Assembly (NCBI GenBank): GCA_019802505.1
Contig: JAFMOC010000002.1
Location: 4,193,501 to 4,257,500 of the forward strand
Length of the DNA: 64,000 nucleotides
Direction of reading: 5' to 3'
From: Corydoras sp. C115
Taxonomy: Eukaryota; Chordata; Actinopteri; Siluriformes; Callichthyidae
Made by a program: the position numbers and the translations under genes. Below the pieces are notes generated by a model. It was not told the origin of the DNA and searched no databases. It saw only the letters and a program-made list of their open reading frames with translations. Shown here in pieces: positions 47,633-60,114 of this stretch. Within the stretch, counting starts at the first letter, position 1. Each line of letters opens with the position of its first letter.

Positions 47633-47729
47633 AGAAGAGTTAAGTTTAAAAAAAAAATTGTCATCGGTGTAAAAAATACACTGCACTGTTAAAAAAGTAA
47701 GAGAACTATTATTTAAATATCAGAGATAT

Positions 47730-48420
47730 CATGCTTTTAGTGAAGCATAAGCAGTTGTTAATCAAGTTCACCTGCATAGTGATCAAGTGCACCGTGCATC
47801 CCATTTGGCATTTGCAAAAGAACGCCAGAATTGGTAGCTGGCATGGTGTTCTCTTTTCTTATAGTAGAACAGCATTGAGCACATGTGATAGACATGAAAA
47901 TCTGGAGAAGCTGTGTTGTATGTAATGCTGCCACATCATCCAGCATGGCCGGTTTGGTGGTGGTCAGTAATGTTCTGGGGAGAAATATCCCAGGAGACGC
48001 AATAGTCAATGTGATAGTCAGTGGTACCCTAAATGCTGTTAGGTACTAAGATAAAATCCTCAGAGCTATTGTTAGTTCATACTCTGGTGCATTGAACCCT
48101 GGATTTATTCTGCTGCAGAACGATGACTGGCCTCATGTGGCCAGAGTGTTTAGTCAGTTACTGAATAATAAAGTCACTGATGCCATTAAGTGGTCCTTAC
48201 ATTTCTAAGACATAAATCCAATTGAAAAGGAATGAGACTTTATGTATTACATCATATGACACTGCCAGGTTATGCCTGGCTGATGCCTTAATCCAGGGGA
48301 GGACATCCACCAGGACACCATCCACCATCTCTTCAGGAGCATGCCCAGATGATGCAGCAGGAAGAGCATACAAGCACATGAGCCCATATACACTACTCCA
48401 TAATGAGTGGCTGTAATAGA
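47730..48420 (+). pseudogene. Second Tc1-like family, transposase relic
   Basis: Recognisable blocks in order: catttggcatttgcaaaaga, ttgagcacatgtgatagaca, ggtttggtggtggtcagtaa, cctcatgtggccagagtgtt, aaatccaattgaaaaggaat and caggacaccatccaccatct. They correspond to the catalytic and C-terminal part of a Tc1-type DDE transposase, different from the family seen elsewhere here. Numerous indels; no usable frame. Confidence 0.72.
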
Positions 48421-48999
48421 ATGAACTTAAAGAGCATGAGCTTATGATTTAAACTTTTTAATTAGATTGAACTTAAGTCCAGCCCTCCATTAATTTTCAT
48501 TTTCCATTGTCTGTTCCATGTAGCTGCTGCATTCTTAACCATTTTATTATTTCAACTTTTTTGCCTTTTTATTGTACCTTAATTAACCTTAAAAACCATT
48601 ATCAAGAAAAAAATGTTTTAATTCTGATGTTATTTTAAACTGTACAGTAACATTTGTTTTTATATAGGGGTATGAAAATTTTTACAGTGCTGCACTGTAA
48701 ATTGTATTGATCAAAAATATCCAGACATGCACCTCCTAATTTGCACATTTATCTTAAGATAAACACAATTTAACAACTGCAACTCAAGTGATACCAAATT
48801 AACTTGCAACAAATCTAACAAAATATGTAGATAAACAGATGGAATACAGTCTGTAAAACAAGCAAAATATTAAAAACTTATTTTTTAAAAACCACCCCAA
48901 TATCATGTTAAATTACTTTATCCTAAATTAATTCTGCTTGTAAAGTATATAATTTAGTAGAAAATGGGCAATTTATCCATAGAAAACAAAATTAATTAA

Positions 49000-49170
49000 T
49001 TACCACCAATTAGTTAATTAATTGGTACATTTTAATTGATTCGTATGTTGTCACCGACAATGAACAACTGTGCAAAGTTTCAGCTTAATCGGATAATGGG
49101 AAGTGGGTGAAATAGCATTTGCAAACTTTTTACCAGACACCCAAACAAACAGATGAAGCCAATATAGGTG
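49000..49170 (+). repeat. Probable dispersed repeat with TTAATTAATT palindrome
   Basis: gcaaagtttcagcttaatcg, aatgggaagtgggtgaaata and gcaaactttttaccagacac form a conserved fish repeat block as I remember it. Upstream is an AT palindrome (aattaattacc...ggtacatt). Confidence 0.45.
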
Positions 49171-49189
49171 TGGTAATAATAATAATAAT

Positions 49190-49535
49190 TCATTCATTCA
49201 TTATCTCCCGCTTCATCCCCTATTAGGGTTGCGGTGGGGTTCCCCATGCCCATCCAGGGGAGAACGTCTCGGGCGCTGGGCAGATACACCCAGGACAGGG
49301 CGCCAATCCATCGCTGGGCACACACTCACTCACACAGACACACTCTATATGGGGCAATTTGGAGAATTCAGTTGACTTGATCCATGTTTTTGGACTGTGG
49401 GAGGAAACCGGAGAACCCGGAGGAAACCCACGCAGACACAGGGATAACATGGAAACTCCACCCAGATGGGGATTCAAACCGGGAATCCCTAGCACTGAGA
49501 GGCGAACGTGCTAACCACCAAGCCACCGTGCCGCC
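49190..49535 (-). mobile_element. Full-length SINE inside an (AAT)n repeat
   Basis: (AAT)n stands on both sides (about 49174-49189 and 49536 onward), so the TSD is within the microsatellite. Box A (ggcttggtgg on the minus strand) has one change; otherwise intact. Confidence 0.92.
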
Positions 49536-49559
49536 AATAATAATAATAATAATAATACT

Positions 49560-49690
49560 AATAATAAAATGTAAGTTTAGTGCCTACTGCACTTACACAT
49601 ACACACACACACTGAATGAAGTGATTACCCAGAGCAGTGGGCCTTGTATACGGCGCCCGAACCAGGATCTAACCAAAGCCTACAACTGTA
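49560..49690 (-). repeat. Third SINE-like family, partial
   Basis: cagagcagtgggccttgtat followed by acggcgcccgaaccaggatc matches the family at 39520-39725. Confidence 0.55.
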
Positions 49691-49699
49691 ATCAAACAA

Positions 49700-51109
49700 C
49701 TACAATGTACATCTATAATGGTAAATGAAACTGATAAAATAGGCAAAGTGTAAGAAACATGGAGGCGTATTTAATAATGTGGCCAGTAAGTTTATTAAAA
49801 CTTTCTTTTTAAATCTAGTCCAGGTGTGTCCACACTTTTCTGGTTCTTTTTCAGTGGTCTTCCAGGATTCACAGAAATTGCGCTTTTATTAAACACGCTT
49901 CAGCAAATAGCATGGAGAGAATTCGGTTTTAATACAGCCTTTGGCTCAAGGACATAAGTTTCCCCTAAATGGCAACCCCCTCCCCCACCCGAACAAGCAA
50001 ACACACACAGCATACAGCACGAATGTGCAACAATTCCTGCATCCCACATTCCCCCAAACAGAACATGAACATTAATAAAAGCATAATACATAGAACACAT
50101 ATAACCTGGCTATAAGGCATGCTGGAAAGTGATAATAATAATAATTGGTCGTAGTTATGGTAACGGTACGCAAGTCAATTGCATTGACCTGAGCAGTTTT
50201 ATAAGCAGTTTGAATTACATTTGGATGAGACGTGATTGAGGCATGGTGGTATGGCCGCGTGACGGAGAGAGAGACGGGGAGAGAAGTCATTCGCTCAGGG
50301 ATAGAGATCGCGATTTAGAATGACTTACAATGTGTGCGTATAAGTGCTTCCGATATTGTGCTGTAATAAAAGTGCTGATAAGTGCAGGTAATGTCCTTTT
50401 TTTCCCAAACCTGTGGAGTGATCCATGGCTATATGACCAATAAGCACTTTGCGATCAACCTGTCGATCATGATCGGCATATTGGTTAAGCAAAACTATAC
50501 CATGTAATCCTATGGAGCATTCATTGTTGTCAAAGTAAACCACTTGTTTTTGCCACTGACAACATATAAAGGATTTGACCAACATATAAAGGATCTTCAT
50601 GGGCATAAATCTGTGCATACTTTGTACATACCTTGTTTATATTTTATGTGTTCTGTATTACATTCAAAGACTCTTGTTCAAGTTGTTTGTTTAGTGATTA
50701 AACTCAGACAAGTTACTGACTGTAACGTTTCAGCAGCAATGGAACTTTGCTGTTGCTATAATTTAACTAATTTATTGGTGTGACAACTCTTTGAGGTCTT
50801 GGGACCAGCTGTCAACATCTGTTTTCAGATGTCAGCTAAATTTAATTTCCAAGAATTTGCTCAGCATGGTTAGATAACTCGTGTGTCACCAGGTTTTGTT
50901 TGCAATGGTAAACTGGTGCTGACTGTAGCAGATTATATATACACAAACTGATTATTAACTTTAAGTAACACTACTGTTCATATTCAGCTGTGGACATACA
51001 AGCTGTCATGTCTGTGTTAAATGAAAGAAAATCCAATTACAGCAATAAATTGAACATTGCATTTTTATGTATTTTTTTTGCAGTAGTTTTTATTTTCATT
51101 TTATTTGCT
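49700..51109. other. Unassigned intron sequence
   Basis: No repeat family or exon recognised. A short direct repeat aacatataaaggat occurs at about 50562 and 50581. Confidence 0.4.
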
Positions 51110-51123
51110 TGACATCAATGTTT

Positions 51124-51242
51124 GGCGCCTGTCCTGGGTGTATCTGCCCAGCACCCGAAACATTCTCCCCTGGATGGGCATGGGGAACCCCACCGCGACC
51201 CTAATATAGGATAAAGTGGAAGATAATGAATGAATGAATGAA
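51124..51242 (+). mobile_element. 5'-truncated SINE (119 bp) with 14-bp TSD
   Basis: TSD tgacatcaatgttt at 51110-51123 and 51243-51256. Contains only ggcgcctgtcctgggtgtat to the (GAAT) tail. Confidence 0.95.
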
Positions 51243-51697
51243 TGACATCAATGTTTAGTCATTTTTATTTCCAATTGATTAGTTACATAACTTTTAAAAT
51301 AGCTTACATTTCTCACATCAGTTATATTTGTGCAAACTTTATGACTTCCTTTTTAAATCCTAATTAATTTATTAATATATTCCTTTTATCCAACCTTGTC
51401 TTAAAGTAGCTTCACAACTATAAAACCTGAACCGCCAAAAAGCAAGCTGAGCAGACCAAAAGCAAAATAAAAAAGGACAGCCTGGTAGTGTACATACAAC
51501 ATACTATGAGAAACATCCTTTAAATTAGAATGTCAACACAACACAACACAACACGACACCACGTTTAATGATTTACTATTTAGGATTGTAATAAAAGTTT
51601 TTTTTTTTCCAGTTTATTCCAATAATTAAACTCCTGTTAAATCATGGGATTGCACAGTGTACTGCAGGTGTTCCTGCTTAATGTAATGCTGTAATGT

Positions 51698-51909
51698 GGT
51701 GGGAGCGGTAGCTCAGTGGTTAGGGCGTTGGGATATCAATCTGAAGGTTAGCGGTTCAAATCCCAGGTCCACTGAGTTACAATGTGGGTCCTTGAGCAAG
51801 ACCCTTAACCCTCATTGCTCCAGGGATGTTGTGATTAACCCTGTACTCACCTTGTAAGTCGCTTTGGATGAAAGTGTCCAATAAATGACCGAATGTAAAT
51901 GTAAATGTA
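51698..51909 (+). mobile_element. Second-class tRNA-derived SINE
   Basis: gagcggtagctcagtggtta (box A), agcggttcaaatcccaggtc (box B), gtcgctttggatgaaagtgt and (AAATGT)n tail. It looks younger than the copy at 19459. Confidence 0.87.
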
Positions 51910-52849
51910 AAAGTGTATTTGAACATTTAATGCCTTTATCTCCCACTGCTGGATACTGCTGGGTATAGTATAGTAGTAGGTGAATCGCGCCAAAACAAAT
52001 AAATCACAAGCATCTCAAGAATCGTTTCTTTGGTTGTCAGCAACAATTAAGGCATGGATTGTCACTGTAGCATCGTGGCAGAGTTGGAAATTTTGAGGTC
52101 GTCACAGATGGGAACTTAAAAGAAAACACAATAAGGAGTTAAAATGGATATGACAGTATAATCAAGTAGCAGATAGAATTCAGCACGCAACAGCAAGAAA
52201 CTGAAATAGCAGAACTAAATGGCAGAATCTGCAGAGTAATTGGCCAAGAGGGTTCTCTGGAATGTTAGCCTTTTTATGTCCATTGCTAATTGTGAACTGG
52301 TTAAAGTGGTGAAAAGAAAGCAACGACTGTTCAAAATCACCTGAAAATGTCTACCATGTGTTCTCCTTTGGCAATAGAAACTAGACAAATTATTTAATAA
52401 TTATATTTTAAACCTAGATTTTAAAAATCCTGGGATGCGATTTTATAGTCTTTATTTGTGTTACTAGAGGAAACATTGAAGTTGAGGTGAATTAAACATT
52501 TTAAACCACTGTTCTGTTCTAAAGCATGAGCTAACTGTGTTAAACCCCTTTGTAATTAACAATACCGTTGCACTCTTGACTGCAGTGCATTTATTTCAAT
52601 TACAAAAAATATTAGATAAATGAAAGTTAAGAAACAATAATAAAACTAAAATAAAATAAAAATAAAACAAAAAGTTGAAGTTATGCAGCCTCCTAGTTTT
52701 TGCGATAAAACTTTTTTTTACATTGCTTAAATGTAAAATTATAAGCAGCAGTCTTACGAAACACATTTTGCTTTTTTTGTTGCACTGTATTAAATTATTT
52801 AACAAAAATCCTAATCCAAAGTGAATTAAAAGTATCTACATTTGATGAT

Positions 52850-52965
52850 TGGGGTCAGCACATAGGGTCAGCCATGATACAGAGCCCCTCAAACAATAAG
52901 GGTTAAGGGCATTGCTCATTGGTATACGATGGCAGCTTTGGTAGACAGGGAGCTCAAAAAGCCAT
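52850..52965 (+). repeat. Dispersed repeat relic
   Basis: gggtcagccatgatacagag followed by aagggttaagggcattgctc is a frequent fish retroposon piece as I remember it; the rest is lost. Confidence 0.4.
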
Positions 52966-53593
52966 CTGTCAGATTGATAACCTATCACCCATTGAGCAAC
53001 CACACCCCTACAATTGGCACTGTTTTTCTTACATGCCTGATAGCATGGTAATTATCCAATTTGCATTTCTATTACTGGATGAACTCCTTCCTTGCCCAAG
53101 ATGATCCGAAGCATGCTGGCACCTTACCTCTGACTTAACCAAAATTTGTGATGACCAAACATGTAAAGAGGAATGCAAACCATGCTGTCTGCTCTGAAGA
53201 ACACAATGCTGCTGAATCATGCATAATCCTATGCTGTATCTATGGAAATGTGCTAATGGTAGCACTTTTTTGCTTTTGGTTTTAATAAATGTTTAATTAA
53301 ATTTTTATTCAACACTAATTTAATCAATGAAAGTCAATAACAATAGCTTATGCCCATTATTCCAAAACGGCATTATTCTAAGCAATTACTCATATTACTG
53401 TTAGATTTAGATTTGATCTGTCTAAATGACGGCAACTCAATCTTCTGAAAGTGGCTTGATTAGCACCTACAGGCCTGCAATGAAACTAAATGCTGCAGTA
53501 ATGTGTGAAACTGGCAGTTGTCATTTTTAATAAGCTGTAAAAAATATTCCAATAATTTCTTTTTTTGACCACATCTGTGTTCTCTTTTCACAG

Positions 53594-53810
53594 TCAAGTA
53601 CATGAGAGAAGCCACACCGTATGTAAAAAAAGGTTCTCCAGTGGCTGAGATTGGATGGGAGACCCCACCACCAGAGTCCCCTCGTCTTGGAAGCCCCCCC
53701 TGTGACATTCCCAGCCTCCCTCCATTATCTTTGGATGGAGACTGCAGATACATACCGCTCAAAATGTGTTATGTCACCCGTGCTATGACCACTCCAGATC
53801 CTGAAAACAG
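53594..53810 (+). CDS. sntb1: Beta-1-syntrophin, coding exon 2 (PDZ-PH1 junction)
   Basis: This 217-nt exon has a pyrimidine-rich acceptor ending in cacag and the donor acag|gtaact. It enters in phase 1, completing a Val with exon 1, and leaves with two bases of an Arg codon. The product reads KYMREATPYVKKGSPVAEIG, then WETPPPESPRLGSPP, a less conserved Ser/Pro/Asp stretch, and IPLKMCYVTRAM followed by DPENR. The ATPYVKK and WETPPPESPRLG blocks are hallmarks of beta-1-syntrophin; the corresponding beta-2 segment differs. IPLKMCYVTR re-enters PH1 after the PDZ insertion. The exon lies 15.85 kb downstream of exon 1 with no other sntb1-like coding sequence between them. No frameshift or stop is seen. 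Confidence 0.96.
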
Positions 53811-54179
53811 GTAACTGTTTAAAAACATCTAAATATAGCTTTTGGATGTTTTAAATATAGGAAAAGGTCACTGAGCATTAAATACTTTTATCATTTACAT
53901 TTTGTTTTTAGGTTAGTTTTCTAATCGTTCTTAAACCTTTTATATCATCAAGGACCTCTTGAAAGAAATAAAATAACCATTGGATCCACTCAGTTTTTTT
54001 ACATGTGCTCACCTGTTGACAACATATATGTTGCATCACATTGTAGTATTTAGTAAAGCAACAAGGCAAGAGACGGCTGCATTATTGTGAATAAATTATG
54101 GGAAAGATCTGTTGTTAGGCACCATGTGTAGCGGAGCAATGAGGAAAAGAAATTCATACCCATTGGTTCTCTGGTGTAC

Positions 54180-54770
54180 CTACAGAGAAAACAAGGTGTG
54201 TAGAATACGGTATGACTGATGGCACCAAACCATACTACTTGTAATAAAGAACATTTTCCAAATGTTGTTTGTTACAATGGATTTCTTCAGATGAAGATAA
54301 AACCCTGGTGGATTCGATGAAAGAAGCGATATATATTTTTTCAAAGAGTTGACAGGGCACAGTGGTTTCGTACATAAATCCTCATTAGCTTTCTCATGTT
54401 CGATCATTTGTTTGTGGTTTTGAATAACCTTGTTAAATGTAAGAGTCGCATATTTCAAACCATTTTTGTCTTTATAAATGACAAACGATTCTGGTTTTAG
54501 TTGCCGATTTCTTCCTTTTCCCTTCCATCCAAGATGCAGCTGTAAATCAAACCACACAATCGGACAATGCTTCGAAGCATTTGATTTTATTAAAATCTTT
54601 GTCTGTTAAAGCTTTGTAGTGTGTCGCTTTGTCTCGACCCTCTGAAGTTTCTTTACTACTCAGAGGAAAACACTATTACTTGTAGTAAAGTCTGGATCTT
54701 GTAAGATACACCAAGATAAACGGGTGGTGGGCTATTTGTTCAGTCCTGCACGTAAGCAAACATAGAAATA
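54180..54770 (-). pseudogene. Crypton-type tyrosine recombinase relic (DUF3504-like)
   Basis: On the minus strand, in sntb1 intron 2. Three consecutive frame segments show a coherent protein: LRAGLNK and DPDFTTSNSVF (about 54755-54665), then PLSSKE to HYKALTDKDFNKIK (about 54665-54580), then an open stretch from VWFDLQLHLGWKGKGR (54557) through NGLKYATLTFNK, CPVNSLKKYISLL and NPPGFYLHLKKSI. This order matches the DUF3504 domain of KIAA1958, ZMYM2-4 and QRICH1, genes known to descend from Crypton DNA transposons. Frameshifts near 54665 and 54570 and a stop upstream make it a pseudogene. The catalytic C-terminus is lost or unrecognisable. The family assignment rests on memory of the motifs. Confidence 0.72.
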
Positions 54771-55119
54771 TCATCTGCTTCCAGTATTTTTAAAAAGACC
54801 TGGTGCATTGCAAAGATATCAGGTGACCGAGAGGTGTTGGGAGGGGGAGAAGGTGAACTAAGCAAAGTGTTAAATGTACTAAGTAAAGTTTGAGCATCTG
54901 ATATGCATGTTATCTTGAACAGGAAGAACGAGGATTTAGCAACAGTTACGTCCTGAGTGAAGGTGGCATGATTCTAAATCTAAAGACAAAAATAAATCCA
55001 AGCACCTAGTCATGCAAATTGGACAAATATTGCCCAAAAACCCCAGCCAAAACCTTAATGAACTAGTAGACATATCAGTTGCAGATGTGACAAGGCACAT
55101 ATATGAAATGGCCGAATCT

Positions 55120-55600
<481 letters not shown>

Positions 55601-55683
55601 TAACTCTTAATAGGGATTTAATTCACTGAACATCCATTATTAGATCTGCAGAACTAAATAAAGCTCCTTACACACCTGGTATC

Positions 55684-56030
55684 CATCCATCCATCCATCC
55701 ATCCATCCATTATCTCTACTCCGGTCACGGGGGATTCCCCATGCTCATCCGGGGAGAATGTTTCGGGCGCTGAGCAGATGCACCCAGGACAGGGCGCCAA
55801 TCTATCGCTGGGCACACACTCACTCACACAGACGCACACACACAGAGACACATCCTATATGGGGCAATTTAGAGCATTCAATTTACCTTAATTCATGTTT
55901 TTGGACTGTGGGAGGAAACTGGAGAATCCAGAGGAAACCCACGTGGTCACGGGGAGAACATGGAAACTCCACCCAGATTGGGATTCGAACCGGGAATCCC
56001 CACTGTTAACTACTAAGCCACCGTGCTGCC
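55684..56030 (-). mobile_element. SINE with 13-bp TSD
   Basis: (TGGA)-tail subtype. TSD cacacctggtatc at 55671-55683 and 56031-56043. The head region carries a small deletion (ccccactgttaactactaag). Confidence 0.94.
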
Positions 56031-57189
56031 CACACCTGGTATCTTATTAGTTTATTAAATTGTCCTTGTCCATTGTATGTAGTTCGTTATCTTCTTGTAG
56101 CTTATTGAATATTTTCTGCCTCTTGTTTACTTTTGCTAATCTTGTTCTTGAGGTGTGTTAATCCTGTATTTCTACAAACAATTGAGTCGTATTATATGTT
56201 GATGTCTGTAAGACTGCTTTGTGACCATTAAGTACCATGAAATACTATTTTGTAATACAATTCAATTGAATATATAATGTGTCTGCAAACCTGCTGGGAT
56301 GCCACAATAATAACATTGCATTTTCATCTTCATTGAGGATTAAAGGGATTATTCACAAGACTTTAATGTATGAACTCAATCAATTCATCTGCTGAGGTTG
56401 TGACACACTTGGTTTCTGTTAGACTGAACACTTGAATTTATAGATGCATAATCTGTATTTTGCTCTTGTTTAATGTTAAAATGCTTAAAGTAGATGATTC
56501 TCTCGCTAAGCCTTAATCCTCACAAAGTGTCTTATTATTATATCAAAACATATACAAGGGAGATTTTGCCTTCCACTGTTTGGCGTTCTCTTTGAGAGTT
56601 TAGAAATTGTGAAGCTGTTTGTAGATAATGCACCACTCTTAATATTTTTGATTAGTAAATGTAAACTGTGCCCTGTTTTCAAGAAACTGCATTGGTTTCC
56701 TGTACTTTCCCACACAGTACTACTCTGTCTGTTATCACAGACACTCTTATTTTTGGTTTTATTACTCTTGTTTTTGGTATTGTACCTGCAGTCACAAAAG
56801 TAAGCTTGGGTCACAAAGTGAAAGCTGAAAAAGCAAACTTTGTGGTTTGTCACTATAACCACACAGAATACAGGAAATCTGTGAGGAAGTGATGCACCTA
56901 AAGCTGGGAGGGCTAAAAATAGGTAAGCTTTCGTTCTGATTAAATGTGTTTTCCTAATTGTGGGTTTGTGTTTGGAAACTTTCACACCACAGTGTGATCA
57001 GTCAGCTTCAACCTCAGTAATGTTTTTTTATCAGTTTCAAACAGGCACACAGGAATTGTGTTAAACAATAGTACATATATAAATAGTATTTGGATGAGAT
57101 GGAGAGTGTAGACTTAACTACACTATAAAGACAAAGGCATTAGAGCATACCTTTTAATCATTGAACTCAAGTGTTTTATTCAATTCAAT

Positions 57190-57440
57190 TGTCACATATA
57201 TAAAATCAAGCACCTACCCATTCATTTTGGACATCTGCATGCTTTCAGCTTTGTGAGAACAATTTGGGGACTTTTTTCGATGCAAAATCTGTAAAAGCTT
57301 GACTGGGTGAGTTTGAAAGTGGAAAAACTAAGCCCTGACCTCAACCCCATCCAACACCCATGGAATAAATTAAATAAATAATTGTAAGCCCCAGTCCCTT
57401 TCATGTAACATCAGTGTCTGACATTACAAATACTTTTTTT
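57190..57440 (+). mobile_element. Tc1-like transposase relic
   Basis: cattcattttggacatctgc, gagaacaatttggggacttt, gagtttgaaagtggaaaaac, gccctgacctcaaccccatc and catcagtgtctgacattaca follow the family order. Confidence 0.72.
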
Positions 57441-57879
57441 TAATGTTTGAGTTTTTTATTCCGCTTCTTCGTGAGATTATCATCTGAATATTTCCCATTA
57501 GTATGTATATTGCATTTTTTTCCTGCATGAAACGGCAAGAATTCCCACTCACACGTTCTAAAATTTTGTATCAAGCTTTTCTTGAACAATGAAATTTTGG
57601 TTTTGCTGCAAAGGCAGAACCAACTTGGAATGAAATGTTATAAAAGTTCCTTTTCAGTTTCCATTTCCTTTTTTTTTATTAAAAAGCAGTGTGTTTATTT
57701 AATTAACATTTCTTTTTATCTGTATCACATTTCTGCAAGAATTAAAGACCTTGTGGAGTTGAATTAGCGATGCCCCTCATCTTTGTACCATCCATCTTCC
57801 TCTTTATGATCCCCTATTTGTGCATTCATTAGTAATACTTCCCTCTTCTTTCAATTGACATTTTTTACACAACCCAGTC

Positions 57880-58110
57880 TCAGTGCTGACAGTGTACTAA
57901 TTAACATTCCTGCATTGTGGCACTGTTGCTGAAAACCCGCCTTCTACTGTCGGTAACTTCATAATTGGAGTGAGGAGTTTTGCCACCGGACCCTTCTGGA
58001 GTAAGCATGATCTAATATGCTGAACCCCATAACCTCAGTTTGCTTTCATTCTCATGCACCTTACAGCTGAAGGAAAAATTTAAACAGCTGTCGTTTTTGT
58101 GTGTTAAACA
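57880..58110. other. Repeat-free, more balanced block in intron 2
   Basis: No repeat or exon recognised. It is a candidate conserved non-coding element only. Confidence 0.28.
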
Positions 58111-58339
58111 CAGACTGTATACGGAAATACAACAGTGTTTCCTGACAGACCGAACACTGGCTTCCTTATCCTACAGCCCTTGTTTGGTTTGGATATGGTT
58201 CATGCTTGGTTCTTAAAAAAAAATAGTTTTTCTTTTACAAACTGGAGACACATTTAGAACCTTAAGAAAATTTATAACATAAATGTTTTATTTTACTAAT
58301 TAAAAAACAAAGAATTAATAAATCATGGCAACATTATAC

Positions 58340-58930
58340 ATACACTCACTGACCAATTTATTAATTAAACCTCTTTGTTTCTACCGAGTGTCTATTTAAT
58401 ACATTTCCATATACTGTGATGCACTGTTTAGTTGATGGTTTTCCCCCTTACCCCTTCAGTACTCCGATCAGGATCCCCACAAAGCATGGATGATGAATAA
58501 TTGTTGTGGTAGTATGTTAATATGCATTGCCCTGGTATGTGTGGACACAGACACAGGAGTGGTACTTAGGCCAGCAGTGCTTTTTAAACAGGGTTACCAA
58601 TGGACTGAGAACAATCCACAACAAAATGTCCAGCTTTAAACATCCTGTAGGCAATGTTCTGTCTCAGAACTAATGTCAGGTTAGAAGATGACTACCATAA
58701 AACGTGCAAACACTATTGTGTTTGATTTTACATTTATAAGATAGATATGTAATAAGGTGCACAGTGAGTAGGCACAGTGTTTAAAAACTCCAGTAGCATT
58801 GCATGGAGTATTTTCTTCACTTGTACTAGCAACACACACACACACACACACAACCCACGACCATCACATCAGTATTTCTATGGCATTGTGGTTTTCCTGT
58901 AGGATTCTTAATCATTAAAATCCATAATAA
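58340..58930 (+). repeat. Dispersed repeat with Tc1-like terminal motif
   Basis: Starts cactcactgaccaatttatt, like the TIR of the Tc1 element at 61931, and contains gtatgttaatatgcattgcc and ccaatggactgagaacaatc, blocks shared with 44522-44885. Probably a non-autonomous relative. An (AC)n tract is at 58832-58852. Confidence 0.5.
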
Positions 58931-59470
58931 CATGACTGTTATTATTGACCTATAAAGTGCATCTATAAAATGAGTGTAACAGATTAAATAAAAAGTGAAT
59001 GGAGAAACAAAAAAAAAAGATATCTTTTGTGTGGGAATATCACAGGGAAAATATGACATTGCAAACAATGATATATTTTGGTTCAAGTATTTAAGACTAC
59101 CAGAATGAAAACAAATCTTATGCCCTTAAAAGGCTTTAAACAAACCTCTTGGTTACTGTACTAAATCAGGTTCACTCAACCCCAAGAAGCCCAACATTTC
59201 GCCATGTCTCAGACCTGCAGGGAGATTGGAGTTGATCCATGATCTGTGAACCCTTGGATGAACTGAACTTGAACTTATTTAGCCTCCCCATTCTCCATCT
59301 GGCTTCTGTTCCCAGCTCCTAAATTTCTGTCTTAATAAAGTTTAACTATTTTTACCAGCACTGAGCACCTGGAATTGATACTGCTGTGTGCGAGCTCTAC
59401 ATGGTGTGATGTATGAAGGAATCATGTATCACTGTATGCCCCGTTAAGCTCCGCTGATTTACTGCCCATT

Positions 59471-59672
59471 CATTCATTTATTCATTATCTCCCGCTTTAT
59501 CCTCTATTAGGGTCGTGGTGGGGTTCCCCATGCCCATCCAGGGGAGAACGTTTCGGGCGCTGGGCAGATACACCCAGGACAGGGCGCCAATCCATCGCTG
59601 GGCACACACTCACTCACACAGACACACTCTATATGGGGCAATTTTTGCTAACCACTAAGCCACCGTGCCGCC
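59471..59672 (-). mobile_element. SINE with large internal deletion and 12-bp TSD
   Basis: TSD ttactgcccatt at 59459-59470 and 59673-59684. The tail half is joined to the last ~30 bp of the head (tgctaaccactaagccaccg), losing about 150 bp including box B. It ends about 235 bp before exon 3. Confidence 0.93.
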
Positions 59673-59906
59673 TTACTGCCCATTATTAAGTAAAATTAAT
59701 AGTTTGGAGTTCTTTAAAATAAAACTCATGATTTGAAATTTTGTTCTGTTTCCAGTTGCTGGGTCTTCAGATACCCAGTTGTTTTAAGGAAGAATATAAG
59801 TGCACTTTACTGAATAGGCAAATTCATAGTTTAATATTTTGCCCTTATCATAGTTAGTAACAGAAATACTCACTGATGAGTTTAATTTTTCCTGACTGTT
59901 CCTCAG

Positions 59907-60114
59907 GCAGTTGGAGTTGCACTCTCCTGATGCAAGACACACTGTGGTGCTGAGGTGCTTGGACTCGGGATCAGCTCAGACCTGGTTTGAGCCCTTGCAC
60001 TGCATCACCAATAAACTCATGAATAATGTTGTTGGTGAGGTCAGAGATTACATAGCCAGGAATGGCATTACCACTGGTCCTGCCCTGCGCCACCTTGGCT
60101 GGTTGGCTGAGAAG
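59907..60114 (+). CDS. sntb1: Beta-1-syntrophin, coding exon 3 (PH1 second half)
   Basis: This 208-nt exon starts after cctcag, completes the Arg codon left by exon 2, then encodes 69 full codons from QLELHSPDARHTVVLR to RHLGWLAEK. It ends at a strong donor, aag|gtaagt, in phase 0. LHSPD, the Trp-Phe pair in AQTWFEPLH and the closing HLGWLAEK are the conserved core of the second half of PH1 in syntrophins. The middle (about 35 residues after the WF pair) is more diverged. The next exon should open PH2, but none of exons 4 onward is recognisable before base 64000, so at least 3.9 kb of intron 3 follows. Residue total from the three exons is about 310 of the roughly 540 usual for the family. 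Confidence 0.95.

Larger units (their letters stand above)
37741..53593 (+). other. sntb1: sntb1 intron 1
   Basis: This GT...AG intron of about 15.9 kb joins the phase-1 ends of exons 1 and 2. It contains the SINE foldback cluster near its donor, single SINEs, several Tc1-like relics and long AT-rich stretches with no recognised feature (notably 39.86-41.08, 41.8-44.2, 44.9-47.3 and 51.95-52.85 kb). Confidence 0.9.

Noticed and set aside
56506..56985. 159-codon minus-strand ORF in intron 2
   Set aside because: No family recognised; Lys/Ser/Phe-rich low-complexity content expected of AT-rich non-coding DNA. It is the longest such frame, so a transcript check would still be cheap.
59160..59460. 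Possible dispersed repeat before the SINE at 59471
   Set aside because: It feels familiar but no second copy occurs in the window and no ends are visible.
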